This document shows positions 50,487-62,855 of a DNA stretch of 64,000 bases, piece by piece; position 1 is the first letter of the stretch; every line of letters starts with the position of its first letter. A program made the translations under genes and the position numbers. A model generated the notes under the pieces. The model was given only the letters and a program-made list of their open reading frames with translations. It was not told the DNA's origin and searched no databases. The stretch comes from Streptomyces sp. NBC_00464. Its GTDB lineage: Bacteria > Actinomycetota > Actinomycetes > Streptomycetales > Streptomycetaceae. The stretch lies in NCBI RefSeq assembly GCF_036013915.1, contig NZ_CP107899.1, forward strand, positions 3,162,001 through 3,226,000, read 5' to 3'.

Positions 50487-52817
50487 TCAGGCCTGTCCTG
50501 CCCTGCGCCGGCGCATCCACCACATCAGCCCTCCCCCGGCTGCCGCGAGCACGGCGGCGATGCCGATGAAGAGGCCGATGGGGGTGTCGGAGCCCGTGTG
50601 GGCCAGGTCGCCCTCGGGGTCCCTGGCCGGCGGGGTGGGCCGGTCGTCGTTGCCGCCCGGCGTACCGGAGGGCGCCGGGGTCGACGGGGTGTCGGTCGGC
50701 TTGCCGGTGGGCTTGTCCGTCGGCGTGGGCGTCGGGGTGGGGGTCGGGTCCTCGGCGTCGCCGGGGACGTTGCCGGCGGTGTTCCCGCCGAGCATCACGA
50801 AGCCGTCCTTGTCCGCGTCGTCGGTCACCTGCCCGACCGCGAACTGCGCGGTGCGGGGCCTGTACGGGTGCTCGGCGCGGAAGCGCATCGGGTCCATGTT
50901 GCGCTTGGGCTGCTTGGAGAAGTCGACGCCGCCCACGATGTAGACCATCACGCCCTCGTCGGTGTCCACGTCGTACTCGAACTCACCGTTGAGGAAGATC
51001 TTCCGGTACTCCTGGAACAGCTCGTTCTTGTCCCAGTCCTGGTGGGGTGCGCGCAGCGGCCACTTGGCCACGTCGTTGCTGTTGATGACCTTGTGATAGT
51101 CGGTGGGCGACTTGGCGTCCTGCTGGCGGATGTACTCGGCGGCGACGCGTGCGGTGTAGACGCGGCGCAGATCCGCGTACTGCGGAGCCTCGTTGATGAT
51201 CTCCTCGACCTCGGGGACGATCATCCGGTCGATGACCCGCTGTGCCTCGTCGCGCTCGGCCTTCGTCGGGTTGCAGATCTGCTCGCCGCCCGGATCGGTG
51301 GTGAAGTCCTGCGGAGTGGACTTCAGCTTCAGGGGGGCGTCGAGGATGTGGATGCCGCCGTCCTGCTCACGCACCGACGCGGTCTTCGGCTCGATCCAGT
51401 TGCGGATCCCGGTGAAGCACGGCCGGCCGTCCACCTTGGGCAGGGACGCCCAGAACCGCTTGCCGAGGTCCGTCTTGGGGTCCATCGCCTTGAAGAAGTC
51501 GTGCTTCATCTGGAGATCGGCTTCGAGGAGGACCCGCCCGGCGTCGGTCTTCCCGAACCGGGCGTCCATGACCCGGTCGGGCTCGTCCGGGTTCAGGTTC
51601 ACCCAGAACTTGTCCGGGGTGAGCGCGAGCCAGGTGAAGAACGCGTCCGAGATGAGCTGGGCCTTCTCCTGGCCGCCCCAGCCGGCCGCGTACTCGTCGT
51701 CGACCTGCTTCGCGGAGAACGCGTAGTTCAGGCCCTCGCCCTTGACGGGCTTGCCAATGTAGCGCAGGTCCAGGGTGGAGAAGTCGATCCCACCGGGCCC
51801 CTTGGGCATCCGGCCCATGGGGTCGTTCGCCTTGACGCGGTCGAGCTGTTCCTTGAGGGTCTGCGGCGTGGGCGGCGACTGCTTGATCACGGTGTTGCCG
51901 CCACCGCGGGAACCGGCGTTCTTCCCCGCGCCGTTGGACAGGAACGGGTCACTGCGCCGGTAGGGGCCGTTCTCGGCCCGCTTCGGCGCCTGCGGCTTGT
52001 GGTCGGAGTGGAAGTTGTACGACTTCGCCCGGTCACGGCCCGCCGCGTCCTTGCCGGCCGCGTCCTTCATCTCCTTCATGAACGTGCGGGCCTCGCTCTT
52101 CTGCGGCTCGCCGAAGACGAAGGTGTACTTGTATGACTTCCAGCCCTTGTGACGGGCCCACGCCTTGTCGGCCGGCTTCTGGGTCTTGTCCGGCTTGCCG
52201 TTGGACTTCATCTCCACGATCTCGCGGGTCTGCTTGTTGTAGGCGTCCAGGACCCGCCTGTACCGAACGATTTTCCCGGTGTTGGGGTCACGCTCGCTGA
52301 AGTACACCTCCTTCTGGCAGATCCAGTCGGGGCCGGTCAGGCCCATCTCCTTGACGACCTTCTTCTCGAACGCGTCGCCGCGCGGGTCGTTGCCCTGGTT
52401 CGGGATGTACTGCTTGGTCAGGTAGTCGTCGAAGTTCTTCCACGCCTTCTGGGCGTTGAAGCGGGCGTAGATGCGGCGTGGATCGGTGTGCGGGTACTGC
52501 TTGTAGTTCTTGCCCGCGGCATCGAGTTCCTTCTGCGTGGGGTTGAGCCCGTCGAACTCCATGCCGGGGTTCACGTAGTCGTACTGGTCCCACAGGTTCT
52601 TCGCGCGGGTGTCGTCACGCACGGGAAGGCTCTTCGTGGGAGTGCCCTTGAGGCCGAACAGCTCGTCGCAGCGCTGGCCGGGCTTGAGCGGAGCAGGCGC
52701 GGCCTCCGCACTGCCGAGAGAAGGCAGGCCCGTCATAGCCATGACAGAAGCGCAGGCCAGGGCGAGAATGCCGCGGGCCCAGACACGCCGGCGCGGCAGT
52801 CGTATGAGGTGGGTCAT
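50487..52817 (-). CDS. Sortase-anchored (LAHTG) surface protein with nuclease-like core
   Basis: This 776-residue protein has a signal peptide (about 1-40, S-A-E-A-A-P), a large soluble domain and a P-T-P-T repeat spacer (about 690-735). A C-terminal cell-wall sorting signal follows: L-A-H-T-G (738-742), a hydrophobic helix and R-R-R-R tail. It should be linked to the cell wall by a class E-type sortase. Residues about 150-215 carry a spaced E…D191…E202-x-K204 set (L-D-A-Y…V-E-M-K-S), as in PD-(D/E)XK nucleases, which is my inference. ATG 52817 has AGGAGA 8 nt upstream. Confidence 0.78.
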   Translation of the reverse strand: MTHLIRLPRRRVWARGILALACASVMAMTGLPSLGSAEAAPAPLKPGQRCDELFGLKGTPTKSLPVRDDTRAKNLWDQYDYVNPGMEFDGLNPTQKELDAAGKNYKQYPHTDPRRIYARFNAQKAWKNFDDYLTKQYIPNQGNDPRGDAFEKKVVKEMGLTGPDWICQKEVYFSERDPNTGKIVRYRRVLDAYNKQTREIVEMKSNGKPDKTQKPADKAWARHKGWKSYKYTFVFGEPQKSEARTFMKEMKDAAGKDAAGRDRAKSYNFHSDHKPQAPKRAENGPYRRSDPFLSNGAGKNAGSRGGGNTVIKQSPPTPQTLKEQLDRVKANDPMGRMPKGPGGIDFSTLDLRYIGKPVKGEGLNYAFSAKQVDDEYAAGWGGQEKAQLISDAFFTWLALTPDKFWVNLNPDEPDRVMDARFGKTDAGRVLLEADLQMKHDFFKAMDPKTDLGKRFWASLPKVDGRPCFTGIRNWIEPKTASVREQDGGIHILDAPLKLKSTPQDFTTDPGGEQICNPTKAERDEAQRVIDRMIVPEVEEIINEAPQYADLRRVYTARVAAEYIRQQDAKSPTDYHKVINSNDVAKWPLRAPHQDWDKNELFQEYRKIFLNGEFEYDVDTDEGVMVYIVGGVDFSKQPKRNMDPMRFRAEHPYRPRTAQFAVGQVTDDADKDGFVMLGGNTAGNVPGDAEDPTPTPTPTPTDKPTGKPTDTPSTPAPSGTPGGNDDRPTPPARDPEGDLAHTGSDTPIGLFIGIAAVLAAAGGGLMWWMRRRRAGQA

Positions 52818-52978
52818 GTGAATTTCTCCTGGAGGGGCCCAGGATGGGATGGCTGGCCGGGTCAGAGGCCCCCGTGGTCGTTGACACCGGCCGCACCAGC
52901 CTAGGCCCCAACTCACAGTGAATGCACAGGGATTCGGACGACGGCGTGTTGTCGTACCGTGCCGTTACGGTGGCAGTC

Positions 52979-53707
52979 ATGACGGAGAACAGCTTCTGGA
53001 CGTGCCCGCCGCAGGCGCAGGTACGGGGGTCGGGTCAGTACACGGTCACGCTGGTGCTGCCGCCGTTCGCGGATGATGCGACAGAACTGCCGCCCAACGA
53101 CCCCGAGGCCGCACGGGAGTTCGCCGCGTCCTTCGGGACGGTCGACGCGGTGCTGGAGTACGGCGGCGAGCGGAACATCAGCGACGGCTTCGCCCTGACG
53201 ACCCGTGACGACCTGGAGTGGATCCAGGTCGGGGTGTGGGGGAACGTGATCGGCATCGCGGATCCCGCCCTGGCCGACGAGGGGAACTCCTGGCCGGTCC
53301 TGGAGCAGGTCGGGAACCTCGCGAAACGCTTCCCGGGCGCGAAGATCGTCGGTGCGGCAACGGTCGACTGCGGGGCGGTCCACGAGGAGGCCGCGTGGGT
53401 GGTGCCCGGCTTCGAGCCGGTGCACTCCGAGGGCTGGCCGGACGGGGACGGGATGCCGCCGTGGACGCTGGAGGGTGACCCGGGCGCCGTTCTGGAGGCC
53501 TGCGGGGTGACGGCGCGGACGGCGAAGGATGCCGATGTCCCGTACGACCCGGAGGACCCGGCGGCCACCTACTGGGGCGGCCTCGGGGAACTGGTCCTCG
53601 GCGCCCGACACCCCTGGCGCCGGCCGCAGGTGCGGACATCGGCGTTCCGCGTCCGCCACACCCACGCCGCCACGGATTTGATGGAAGAGGTCTGGATCCC
53701 CGGCTGA
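52979..53707 (+). CDS. Hypothetical cytoplasmic protein
   Basis: This 242-residue soluble acidic protein has no signal peptide. Beta-rich blocks (Y-T-V-T-L-V-L-P-P-F, W-I-Q-V-G-V-W-G-N-V-I-G) are visible, and the sequence ends L-M-E-E-V-W-I-P-G. ATG 52979 was chosen; the frame extends to 52922 without a clear ribosome site. I do not recognise a family, and it is divergent from the surface-protein gene. Confidence 0.6.
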   Translation: MTENSFWTCPPQAQVRGSGQYTVTLVLPPFADDATELPPNDPEAAREFAASFGTVDAVLEYGGERNISDGFALTTRDDLEWIQVGVWGNVIGIADPALADEGNSWPVLEQVGNLAKRFPGAKIVGAATVDCGAVHEEAAWVVPGFEPVHSEGWPDGDGMPPWTLEGDPGAVLEACGVTARTAKDADVPYDPEDPAATYWGGLGELVLGARHPWRRPQVRTSAFRVRHTHAATDLMEEVWIPG

Positions 53708-53807
53708 GGGCCGAGGGCCGGAGTGACAGGGCCGGGCCCGGGACGTGAGCCCCGACCCGGCCTCATCCCGGACAGGCGCACGGGGCCGACCGCGAGCGCC
53801 CCGCGCC

Positions 53808-53877
53808 GATGAGCGGAGGGATCCGTGCCGATGAGCGGAGGGATCCGACAACCGGGCCCCGGGACCCTCCGCTCATC
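53808..53877. terminator. Terminator hairpin with duplicated left arm
   Basis: GATGAGCGGAGGG occurs at 53808-53820 and 53830-53842. Either copy can pair perfectly (13 bp) with CCCTCCGCTCATC at 53865-53877. It lies between the convergent hypothetical and uvrA-like genes, so it should terminate both. Confidence 0.8.
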
Positions 53878-53889
53878 ACCGCGGTCGCG

Positions 53890-56283
<2,394 letters not shown>

Positions 56284-56364
56284 CGTCTCTCCATCTGTTG
56301 GCGGGACCGCTCTCGCGGTCCCGTCGCCATCGTGCGGGTCACGGCTGTGTGGTCGGGGGCCGGC

Positions 56365-56775
56365 TCAGCGCCGTTCCTGGATGCGGATCAGGTTGCCTGC
56401 GGGGTCGCGGACGGCGAAGTCGCGTACGCCGTATGGCTGCGTGGTCGGCTCCTGGACGATCTCGGAGGTGCCGGCCTGCACCTTCTCGAAGGTGGCGTCG
56501 AGGTCGGCCGTGTCCAGGAGGACGCGGGCGAAGGTGCCCTTGGCCATCATCGCGACGACGGTGGCCCGCTCCTCGTCGGTGACCGAGGGATCGGCGTACG
56601 GCGGCTCCAGCACGAGGGACGTGCCGGGCTGGTCGGCGGGGCCGACCGTGATCCAGCGCATCGCGCCCTGGCCGACGTCGCCCCGTACCTCGAAGCCGAG
56701 CACGTCGCGGTAGAAGGCCAGCGAGGCGTCGGGGTCGTCGTGCGGAAGGAAACTGGAGTGAATGTTGATGTCCAT
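56365..56775 (-). CDS. VOC (glyoxalase/bleomycin-resistance) family protein
   Basis: This 136-residue VOC protein has one betaalphabetabetabeta module pair: I-N-I-H-S-S-F-L-P, L-A-F-Y-R-D-V-L-G-F-E-V and V-R-D-F-A-V-R-D-P-A-G-N-L-I-R-I. Members bind metal or sequester toxins. ATG 56775 was chosen over GTG 56784. It lies between the AraC regulator (10 bp upstream) and the uvrA2-type gene. Confidence 0.87.
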   Translation of the reverse strand: MDINIHSSFLPHDDPDASLAFYRDVLGFEVRGDVGQGAMRWITVGPADQPGTSLVLEPPYADPSVTDEERATVVAMMAKGTFARVLLDTADLDATFEKVQAGTSEIVQEPTTQPYGVRDFAVRDPAGNLIRIQERR

Positions 56776-56785
56776 GCCCTTCACG

Positions 56786-57247
56786 CTAATCCGGCTTCCT
56801 GACCGGCGCTTCTCGATTCCTGACCGGTCGTGTCACCTGCTTCTCCAGACACGAAGGCACCCCCGCCCCGGCCTGCTCGGCCCGCTCGGCCTCCTCCGCC
56901 TCGCGCCGGTAGACGCTGGGCGGCACCCCGACCAGTTCCGTGAAGCGGGTGCTGAAGGTCCCCAGCGACGAGCAGCCGACCTCGAAGCAGATCTCGGTGA
57001 CGCTGAGGTCGCCGCGCCGCAGCAGGGCCATCGCCCGCTCGATGCGCCGCGTCATGAGGTAGCCGTACGGGGGCTCCCCGTAGGCGCGCCGGAACTCCCG
57101 GCTGAGATGCCCGGCCGACATGTGCACGCCGCGCGCGAGCGCCTCGACGTCCAGCGGCTGCGCGTACTCCCTGTCTATGCGGTCACGGACGCGGCGCAGC
57201 CGCGCGAGATCGCTCAGGTGCTGCGCGGGATCGGTTCTGCTGGTCAC
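56786..57247 (-). CDS. AraC-family transcriptional regulator
   Basis: This 153-residue protein consists mostly of an AraC double HTH (V-E-A-L-A-R-G-V-H-M-S-A-G-H-L-S-R-E-F and I-C-F-E-V-G-C-S-S-L-G-T-F-S-T-R-F). It has a short N-terminal helix and no effector domain, so it is of the small MarA/SoxS-like type. It heads a leftward operon with the VOC and UvrA2 genes and probably activates it. GTG 57247 was chosen. Confidence 0.85.
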   Translation of the reverse strand: MTSRTDPAQHLSDLARLRRVRDRIDREYAQPLDVEALARGVHMSAGHLSREFRRAYGEPPYGYLMTRRIERAMALLRRGDLSVTEICFEVGCSSLGTFSTRFTELVGVPPSVYRREAEEAERAEQAGAGVPSCLEKQVTRPVRNREAPVRKPD

Positions 57248-57342
57248 CTGTGAAAGCGTGCCACGACGGGGCGCGGAATGCCTCGCGTTGCCGCAAGACA
57301 TCCCGCGCCCCGGTCAGGCTTCGTTGTTGTGAAGGCGAAGGA

Positions 57343-60285
57343 TCAGGCGGGGTCGATCGTCGCCACGATCGTCTGGCGCATCGCGGTGAACGGCGAGGAG
57401 TAGCCGCCGCCTTCGAGCGCCGTCGTACGGTCCATGCCGTACTCGTTGAAGTTGAGCGACACGATCTCGTCGACGCTGTCACCGTTCAGGTCGGCTACGA
57501 GGATCTCGTCGCCGCCCATCGCCTGGACGTCGGCCACGCTGTACGGGTAGTCATTTCCTGCGGTGAGGATCGAGGGGTCGTACGTGCTGGCGCCGCCGAG
57601 CTCGCCCGAGACGATGATGCGCTTGCCGCCGGGACCGTTCGCGAAGGCGGCCGTGTGCGAGTCCGCGATCGTGTACACCCGTGAGTCCTGGCCGTTCGGC
57701 CCGAAGGTACGCAGGGAGACCCTGCTCACCATGGTCAGACCGTCGGGACCGGTCAGCCAGCCGGTGAGGCCCCACGGGCCGCCGTCGGTGGATTCGTGGA
57801 GCAGCTCACCCGTGCGGCCGTCCCGGATCTGCATCATGGTCTTCAGGGCGCCGGTGGCGTCCTCGACGAACGCGGTGAAGACGACCGCGTGCCCGTCCGC
57901 GTAGGGAATGCCGGGCGAGGCGAACGTACCGGCCCGCAGCGGGGCGCCGTAGAGGTCGCCGTCCGTTGCGGACCCCGTCTTCGGGGTGACCTCCCAGTCG
58001 AGAGCGCCGGTCCTGGCGTTCAGTGCGACGCCGCCGACCACGCTGGGCTGCATGGAGCCCACGTCGCCGGTGTGCGAGGCGAACTGGGCGTAGAGGTGGC
58101 CATCGGCGACCGAGACATCCGCGAAGACGACGTCACCGGCGGACGCCGGGGCGGCGTACTCCCACAGCTTCTTGCCGCTGCCGTTGTAGACGCGCACCTT
58201 GTCGGTCGCGACGATGATCTCGGCCTTGCCGTCGCCGTTGACGTCGGCGGCCTGCGCGGAGCGGACGAACTGCCCCTGGCCGTCGATCGTGGTGAGGACC
58301 TTGCCCGTACGGGAGTCCAGCACCGCGGTCGCGGAGTCGGCGGCGACGATCGTCTCGTCCCGCTTGTCGCCGTTGACGTCGGCCTTCACGAGCCCGTGCA
58401 CCTGGCCGGGCACGGTGGCCGTCCACAGCTGCTTCGGCGCCCCCGACACCATCGACGGGCCGTCGTAGGCGAAGACGCCGTTGGACACACCGCCGACGAT
58501 CAGGTCCTGCTTCTTGTCGCCGGTGATGTCCGTGGACACCGCCGAATAGACCGCGGAACGCAGCGGGAGGAGGTTCTCCTGCTTGCCGCTGCCCAGGTTG
58601 TACGTGCGGATGTTCTCGTTCGTGTCGACCGTCCGCAGCCGCCAGCCGCCGTTCTTGCGGAACGGCTGCGCCCACATCTGCGAGGTGACCAGGCCGCGCT
58701 TCTCCCAGCGCACCGAGCCGTCCCTGCCGGACAGGACCGCCAGCCGGCCGTAGCGGCTTGCGCTGCGGTTGTCGGCGCTCTCGTAGCCGGCGTCGTCCTT
58801 GTACGAGGCGACGACCTTGCCGTCCACCACTTCGAGACCCCAGGCGCCGCCACCGTCATGGCCGTTGGCCTCGTCGCGCTTGACCGTGCGCGACCACAGC
58901 TCGCTGCCGTCGTCACCGTTCAGGGCGCGCACGGTGTTGGAGTTGATGAACTGCCCTTCATCCACCGTGGACTCGCTGACCGTGTACTCCGGCCTCGAGC
59001 TGCCCTGGAGGTCGCCGATCACCAGGTCGATCGGCAGTGCGTTGATGCGCCGGTCGACGGTGGTGCGGGTGCCGTCGGACAGTGCGTACGAGGCGAGCTC
59101 GTAGGCGATGCCCTCGTTCGGGTCCGACTGCTCCAGCGCGACGACGCTCTTGCGGGCCGCGTCGTAGTGCAGCTGCCGCGAGTAGAGGCGGTGGGTGGCC
59201 TGCCACTTGACGCTGCCGTCTGCCGTGTCCAGCACCAGGGTGTGGCCGGACGGGTCCGCGGTCGCACTCAGCTTGCGCTGGTCCCAGGAAGCGGCGACCA
59301 GTCCGTCGCCCAGCGGCTCCAGGCTCGCCCAGCTCGCGCCGAGGAGGGCGCCCGCGTCGTACGACCAGGTGTCGGCGGGGGTGAGTGCTCCGTCGGCGTA
59401 CGAGAAGCGGATACCCGTCAGCGTCGTCTTCGAGTCCTGGGGCGCGTTCAGGTTCAGGTACGGCGAGTCCGCGAGCACCAGGGTCTTGCCGACCAGCTTG
59501 ATGTTGTAGACGCCCGTGTAGAGCTTGGTCCACAGCGTCTTGCCACTCTTGCCGTCCAGGACCGTCACGAAGGTGCCGGTCGGCAGCTTCGAGCCGGGAG
59601 CCACGAACGGGCGGTAGGGGTAGGCGCCGACGCTCGCGGTGAAGACCACGTCGTCCACACCGTCACCGGTCAGGTCCCCGGTGGTGTAGCCGTTGTCGGA
59701 CGCGATGGTGAAGGGGCCGACGGCGTTGGAGCCCATGACGATGCGCGCCGGGTAGGGCTCGGTCTGCCACGGACGGGCGTTCGTGATCTTCCAGTCGGCG
59801 TACAGCGAGGCGTTGTCGCGCCGCCACACCTCCTTGCCGTCGGCGGACCGCCGCTGGACGGTGCCGAGCGCGGCGAGGGCGAAGTAGTCGCCGTTCGCGC
59901 CCGCCACCGGGGCGGTCGCGATCATCCCGTAGTCGCCCTCCACGGACGACTTCTTGGTGACCTTCCAGGCGCCCGCCGCGTCGGCGGTGACGCCGTCGAG
60001 CGACGAGCCGCTGCCGCTGCCGCCCGTCGTGTCCGTGGACGGTGCCGTGGCCGCGTCCTCACGGGTGCCGATGTGCTGCGGGTCGTAACCCTGCGCCTCG
60101 GCATCGCCGTACGGGTCGAGCTGGGCGCGCGCGGAGAGGTCGGCGGCCTGGCTGTCCGTGAGCGTCAGCAGACCGTTGCTGTCGTCGCCGTCCGCGGCGA
60201 GCGCGGCCGGGGCGGCACTCAGCACCAGTCCGGCGGCCACCAGCATGGAGGCGAGGCGTACGCCTCTTCGGTTGATGTTCCTCAT
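57343..60285 (-). CDS. Secreted FG-GAP/PQQ-type beta-propeller protein
   Basis: This 980-residue exported protein has a signal peptide (about 1-31, A-P-A-A-L-A) and many repeats of the FG-GAP/VCBS form D-x-N-G-D-x-x-D-E-I-[VI] (for example D-V-N-G-D-K-R-D-E-T-I-V, D-L-N-G-D-S-V-D-E-I-V), mixed with PQQ-like W-x-A and L-D-x-x-[TD]-G-x-[VL] blades. The Asp loops likely bind calcium. It shares the stop-start overlap TGATG with the protease gene upstream, so the two products are made together. Confidence 0.82.
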   Translation of the reverse strand: MRNINRRGVRLASMLVAAGLVLSAAPAALAADGDDSNGLLTLTDSQAADLSARAQLDPYGDAEAQGYDPQHIGTREDAATAPSTDTTGGSGSGSSLDGVTADAAGAWKVTKKSSVEGDYGMIATAPVAGANGDYFALAALGTVQRRSADGKEVWRRDNASLYADWKITNARPWQTEPYPARIVMGSNAVGPFTIASDNGYTTGDLTGDGVDDVVFTASVGAYPYRPFVAPGSKLPTGTFVTVLDGKSGKTLWTKLYTGVYNIKLVGKTLVLADSPYLNLNAPQDSKTTLTGIRFSYADGALTPADTWSYDAGALLGASWASLEPLGDGLVAASWDQRKLSATADPSGHTLVLDTADGSVKWQATHRLYSRQLHYDAARKSVVALEQSDPNEGIAYELASYALSDGTRTTVDRRINALPIDLVIGDLQGSSRPEYTVSESTVDEGQFINSNTVRALNGDDGSELWSRTVKRDEANGHDGGGAWGLEVVDGKVVASYKDDAGYESADNRSASRYGRLAVLSGRDGSVRWEKRGLVTSQMWAQPFRKNGGWRLRTVDTNENIRTYNLGSGKQENLLPLRSAVYSAVSTDITGDKKQDLIVGGVSNGVFAYDGPSMVSGAPKQLWTATVPGQVHGLVKADVNGDKRDETIVAADSATAVLDSRTGKVLTTIDGQGQFVRSAQAADVNGDGKAEIIVATDKVRVYNGSGKKLWEYAAPASAGDVVFADVSVADGHLYAQFASHTGDVGSMQPSVVGGVALNARTGALDWEVTPKTGSATDGDLYGAPLRAGTFASPGIPYADGHAVVFTAFVEDATGALKTMMQIRDGRTGELLHESTDGGPWGLTGWLTGPDGLTMVSRVSLRTFGPNGQDSRVYTIADSHTAAFANGPGGKRIIVSGELGGASTYDPSILTAGNDYPYSVADVQAMGGDEILVADLNGDSVDEIVSLNFNEYGMDRTTALEGGGYSSPFTAMRQTIVATIDPA

Positions 60286-62855
60286 CACGCGGCCTTCGGG
60301 GAGAAGCGGATCGCGGAGGCGTCCTTGAGGACGGTCTCGTTGAAGGAGTACTGGAGGGCGTCCGTGCCGGCCTGGTTCTCGACGCCGATGGTGGCCGAGG
60401 AGCCCCGCTGCGACGCCTTGGTGCCGATCCCCTTGTACTGGAGGGTGATCGCACCGGTCGCCTCGTCGAAGACGGCCTCGAAGCTGAGGCGCACCGAGGT
60501 GTCGGAGACGAGCGCGGCGTTGTTCCAGACGATGGCGAAGGTGCGGTGACCGGCGGTGCCCGTGGTGGCGGTCTGGACGCTGGACTTCTTGTCGAGCGTC
60601 AGGTCGTCCCAGAAGGCGGCGACAGCGCCGTTGGGCTGGGCGGCGGCGGGCAGCGCGGTGTTCGCGTAGTCGCCGAGGCGCGGCGACAGGAAGTTCACCA
60701 GGCCGTTGGTGGTGATGTTGGCGCTGGTGTAGGAGACGCCGTAGTAGTTCACGGGGAACGGCAGGGCGACGCCCTTGGCGTTCTCGTCACCGCTCAGGGC
60801 GACCTTCGTCGTCCCGGTGACCCAGTTGTACGCGGCGGGCGCGCAGGAGTACGTACCGGCGGCGTCGGTGCGCGGCGGCAGCGAGGCCGACACGGTCTCG
60901 TTCCCGTCGACGGTGAACGCGCCGGTCCAGTCGCCGTTGCACAGCACCGGGGCGGCGGGCTTCACCGCGAGGTGGAAGGCGCCCTCCGCGACGGACGGGA
61001 AGGTGTACGTGCCGTCGGCGCCGCTGGTGACCGCGTCGAGCGGGGCGTCGACGATCCTCACCGTGGCGCCCTTGAGCGGCTTGCCGGTGACGTCCAGGAC
61101 CGTGCCGGAGACGGCGTGGTGGGCGACCGCGTCGAGCGCGGCGTCCAGCGGCCGGGTCTCGCCGACGGCGACCGTCACCGTGTCGGTGCGGGACGCGAAG
61201 CCGTAGCCGGTCGTGGTGACCGTGTACGTACCGGCGGGCAGGTGCAGCTGGTAGCTGCCGTCGGCGACGGTGGTGACCGCACGCGAGATGTCGCCGCTCT
61301 GCGCGGTCACGGTGGCGGCCGCGGCCTTGCCGGTGGCCCGGTCGGTCACGGTGCCGGTGATGGTGCCCGCGGTGTGCGGGGCGGCGTCGACGGAGGCCTG
61401 GATGTCCAGCTTTCCGCTGCCCCAGACGTTGTTCATCGCCGCGGTGCCGCCGCAGTGGGTGTCGTCGACGTCCGCGGAACCCTGGTCGAGCAGGGCGCGG
61501 GTCTCGTCGATCTTGCCGATGAGCGAGGGGGCCGCGGACCACAGCAGGGCGACGGCGCCGGCGACGTGCGGGGTCGCCATCGACGTACCGGAGATGGAGT
61601 TGTACGAGTTGCCCGGCCAGGTGGAGCGGACGTTGACGCCCGGGGCGGAGATGTTCGGCTTCATCGAACCGTCGAAGACGGAGGGGCCGAAGCCGGAGAA
61701 GTCGGCGATCTTGCCGTCGACGTCATAGGCGCCCACGCCGTAGGAGTCGGCCTGCGAACCGGGCGCGTGGCCGGTCGAGCAGGTCGCGCCGTCACCGTCG
61801 TTGCCCGAGGCGAACGCCTCGAAGATCCCGGCCGCGTTCCACGCCTTCACGATGTCCTGGTAGAAGTTCGTGTCACCGCCGCCCCAGGAGTTGTTGACGA
61901 TGTCGGGCGCCATCTCGGGCTTCGGGTTCTGCCCGTTGTGGTCGGTCGGGGCGAGAATCCACTGACCGGCGGCCAGGAGGAAGGAGTCCGAGCACTCCCT
62001 GGCCTCGCAGCCCTTGGCCGCGATCCACTTGGCGCCGGGGGCGACGCCCACACCGCCCTGGCCGACCATGGTGCCCATGGTGTGGGTGCCGTGGCCGTTG
62101 TTGTCGCAGGGGGCCTCGGTGGTGCACTGGCCGGTCGCGTCGTACCAGTTGTAGTCGTGGCTGAAGGTGCCGTTGCCCAGGTTGCCCCGGTAGTTGCCCA
62201 CCAGATCCGGGTGGTCGTACTGCACACCCGAGTCGACGTTGGCGATGACGATCCCGTCACCGCGGTCGTTGTACTGGTCCCAGACCTGATCGGCCTTGAT
62301 GTCCTTGACGCCCCACTCGGGGGTGACTTCGGTGGCACCGGAGTCCGCGTCGGTCTTCGTGCCGGGCGTCGTGGAGGACTCGATCTCGTCGAGCGCGTAG
62401 TGCTGCTCCTTGACGATGCTCGCCACATCGGACCGCTGGGCGAGCTCGTCGACGAGCTTCTGGTCGCCGGTCACCTTGACCGCGTTGTTGATCCAGAACG
62501 ACTCGTGCCCGACCTTCTTCTTGTCGAGGAAGGCCGCCAGCGACTTCTGCGAGGTGCCGGCCTCGGCCCGCAGCGCGGAGAAGGCCGACTTCGCCTTGTC
62601 CTTGTGCGCGCGCTTGCCCCGGGCGGCGGACAGGTCGGCCCGCTGCTTCATGACGACGAAGAAGGTCGACTCCTTCCCCTTGCCGACGGCGACACGGAGG
62701 GCGGAGTCGACCTTGGCGGACGGGGCGGGGGTGGCGGTGGATCCGGAACCGGTGGCAGCGGTCGCGGACGGCGCCGCGCCGAGCACGGCCAGGGCCGTGA
62801 ACGCGGTCGCCGCCCATGCGACGCCGCGGCGCCGGGGGCTTCTGGGTGGGTACAT
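60285..62855 (-). CDS. Secreted subtilisin-family (S8) serine protease
   Basis: This 856-residue protein has a signal peptide and an I9-like propeptide (about 50-155). The S8 catalytic domain has Asp in V-D-S-G-V-Q-Y-D-H, His in N-G-H-G-T-H-T-M-G and Ser in G-T-S-M-A-T-P-H. Two carboxypeptidase-regulatory-like (CarboxypepD_reg) beta modules and a C-terminal beta domain follow. It digests extracellular protein. Its 3' end is fused by overlap to the beta-propeller gene, which may be its partner or target. Confidence 0.9.
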   Translation of the reverse strand: MYPPRSPRRRGVAWAATAFTALAVLGAAPSATAATGSGSTATPAPSAKVDSALRVAVGKGKESTFFVVMKQRADLSAARGKRAHKDKAKSAFSALRAEAGTSQKSLAAFLDKKKVGHESFWINNAVKVTGDQKLVDELAQRSDVASIVKEQHYALDEIESSTTPGTKTDADSGATEVTPEWGVKDIKADQVWDQYNDRGDGIVIANVDSGVQYDHPDLVGNYRGNLGNGTFSHDYNWYDATGQCTTEAPCDNNGHGTHTMGTMVGQGGVGVAPGAKWIAAKGCEARECSDSFLLAAGQWILAPTDHNGQNPKPEMAPDIVNNSWGGGDTNFYQDIVKAWNAAGIFEAFASGNDGDGATCSTGHAPGSQADSYGVGAYDVDGKIADFSGFGPSVFDGSMKPNISAPGVNVRSTWPGNSYNSISGTSMATPHVAGAVALLWSAAPSLIGKIDETRALLDQGSADVDDTHCGGTAAMNNVWGSGKLDIQASVDAAPHTAGTITGTVTDRATGKAAAATVTAQSGDISRAVTTVADGSYQLHLPAGTYTVTTTGYGFASRTDTVTVAVGETRPLDAALDAVAHHAVSGTVLDVTGKPLKGATVRIVDAPLDAVTSGADGTYTFPSVAEGAFHLAVKPAAPVLCNGDWTGAFTVDGNETVSASLPPRTDAAGTYSCAPAAYNWVTGTTKVALSGDENAKGVALPFPVNYYGVSYTSANITTNGLVNFLSPRLGDYANTALPAAAQPNGAVAAFWDDLTLDKKSSVQTATTGTAGHRTFAIVWNNAALVSDTSVRLSFEAVFDEATGAITLQYKGIGTKASQRGSSATIGVENQAGTDALQYSFNETVLKDASAIRFSPKAA

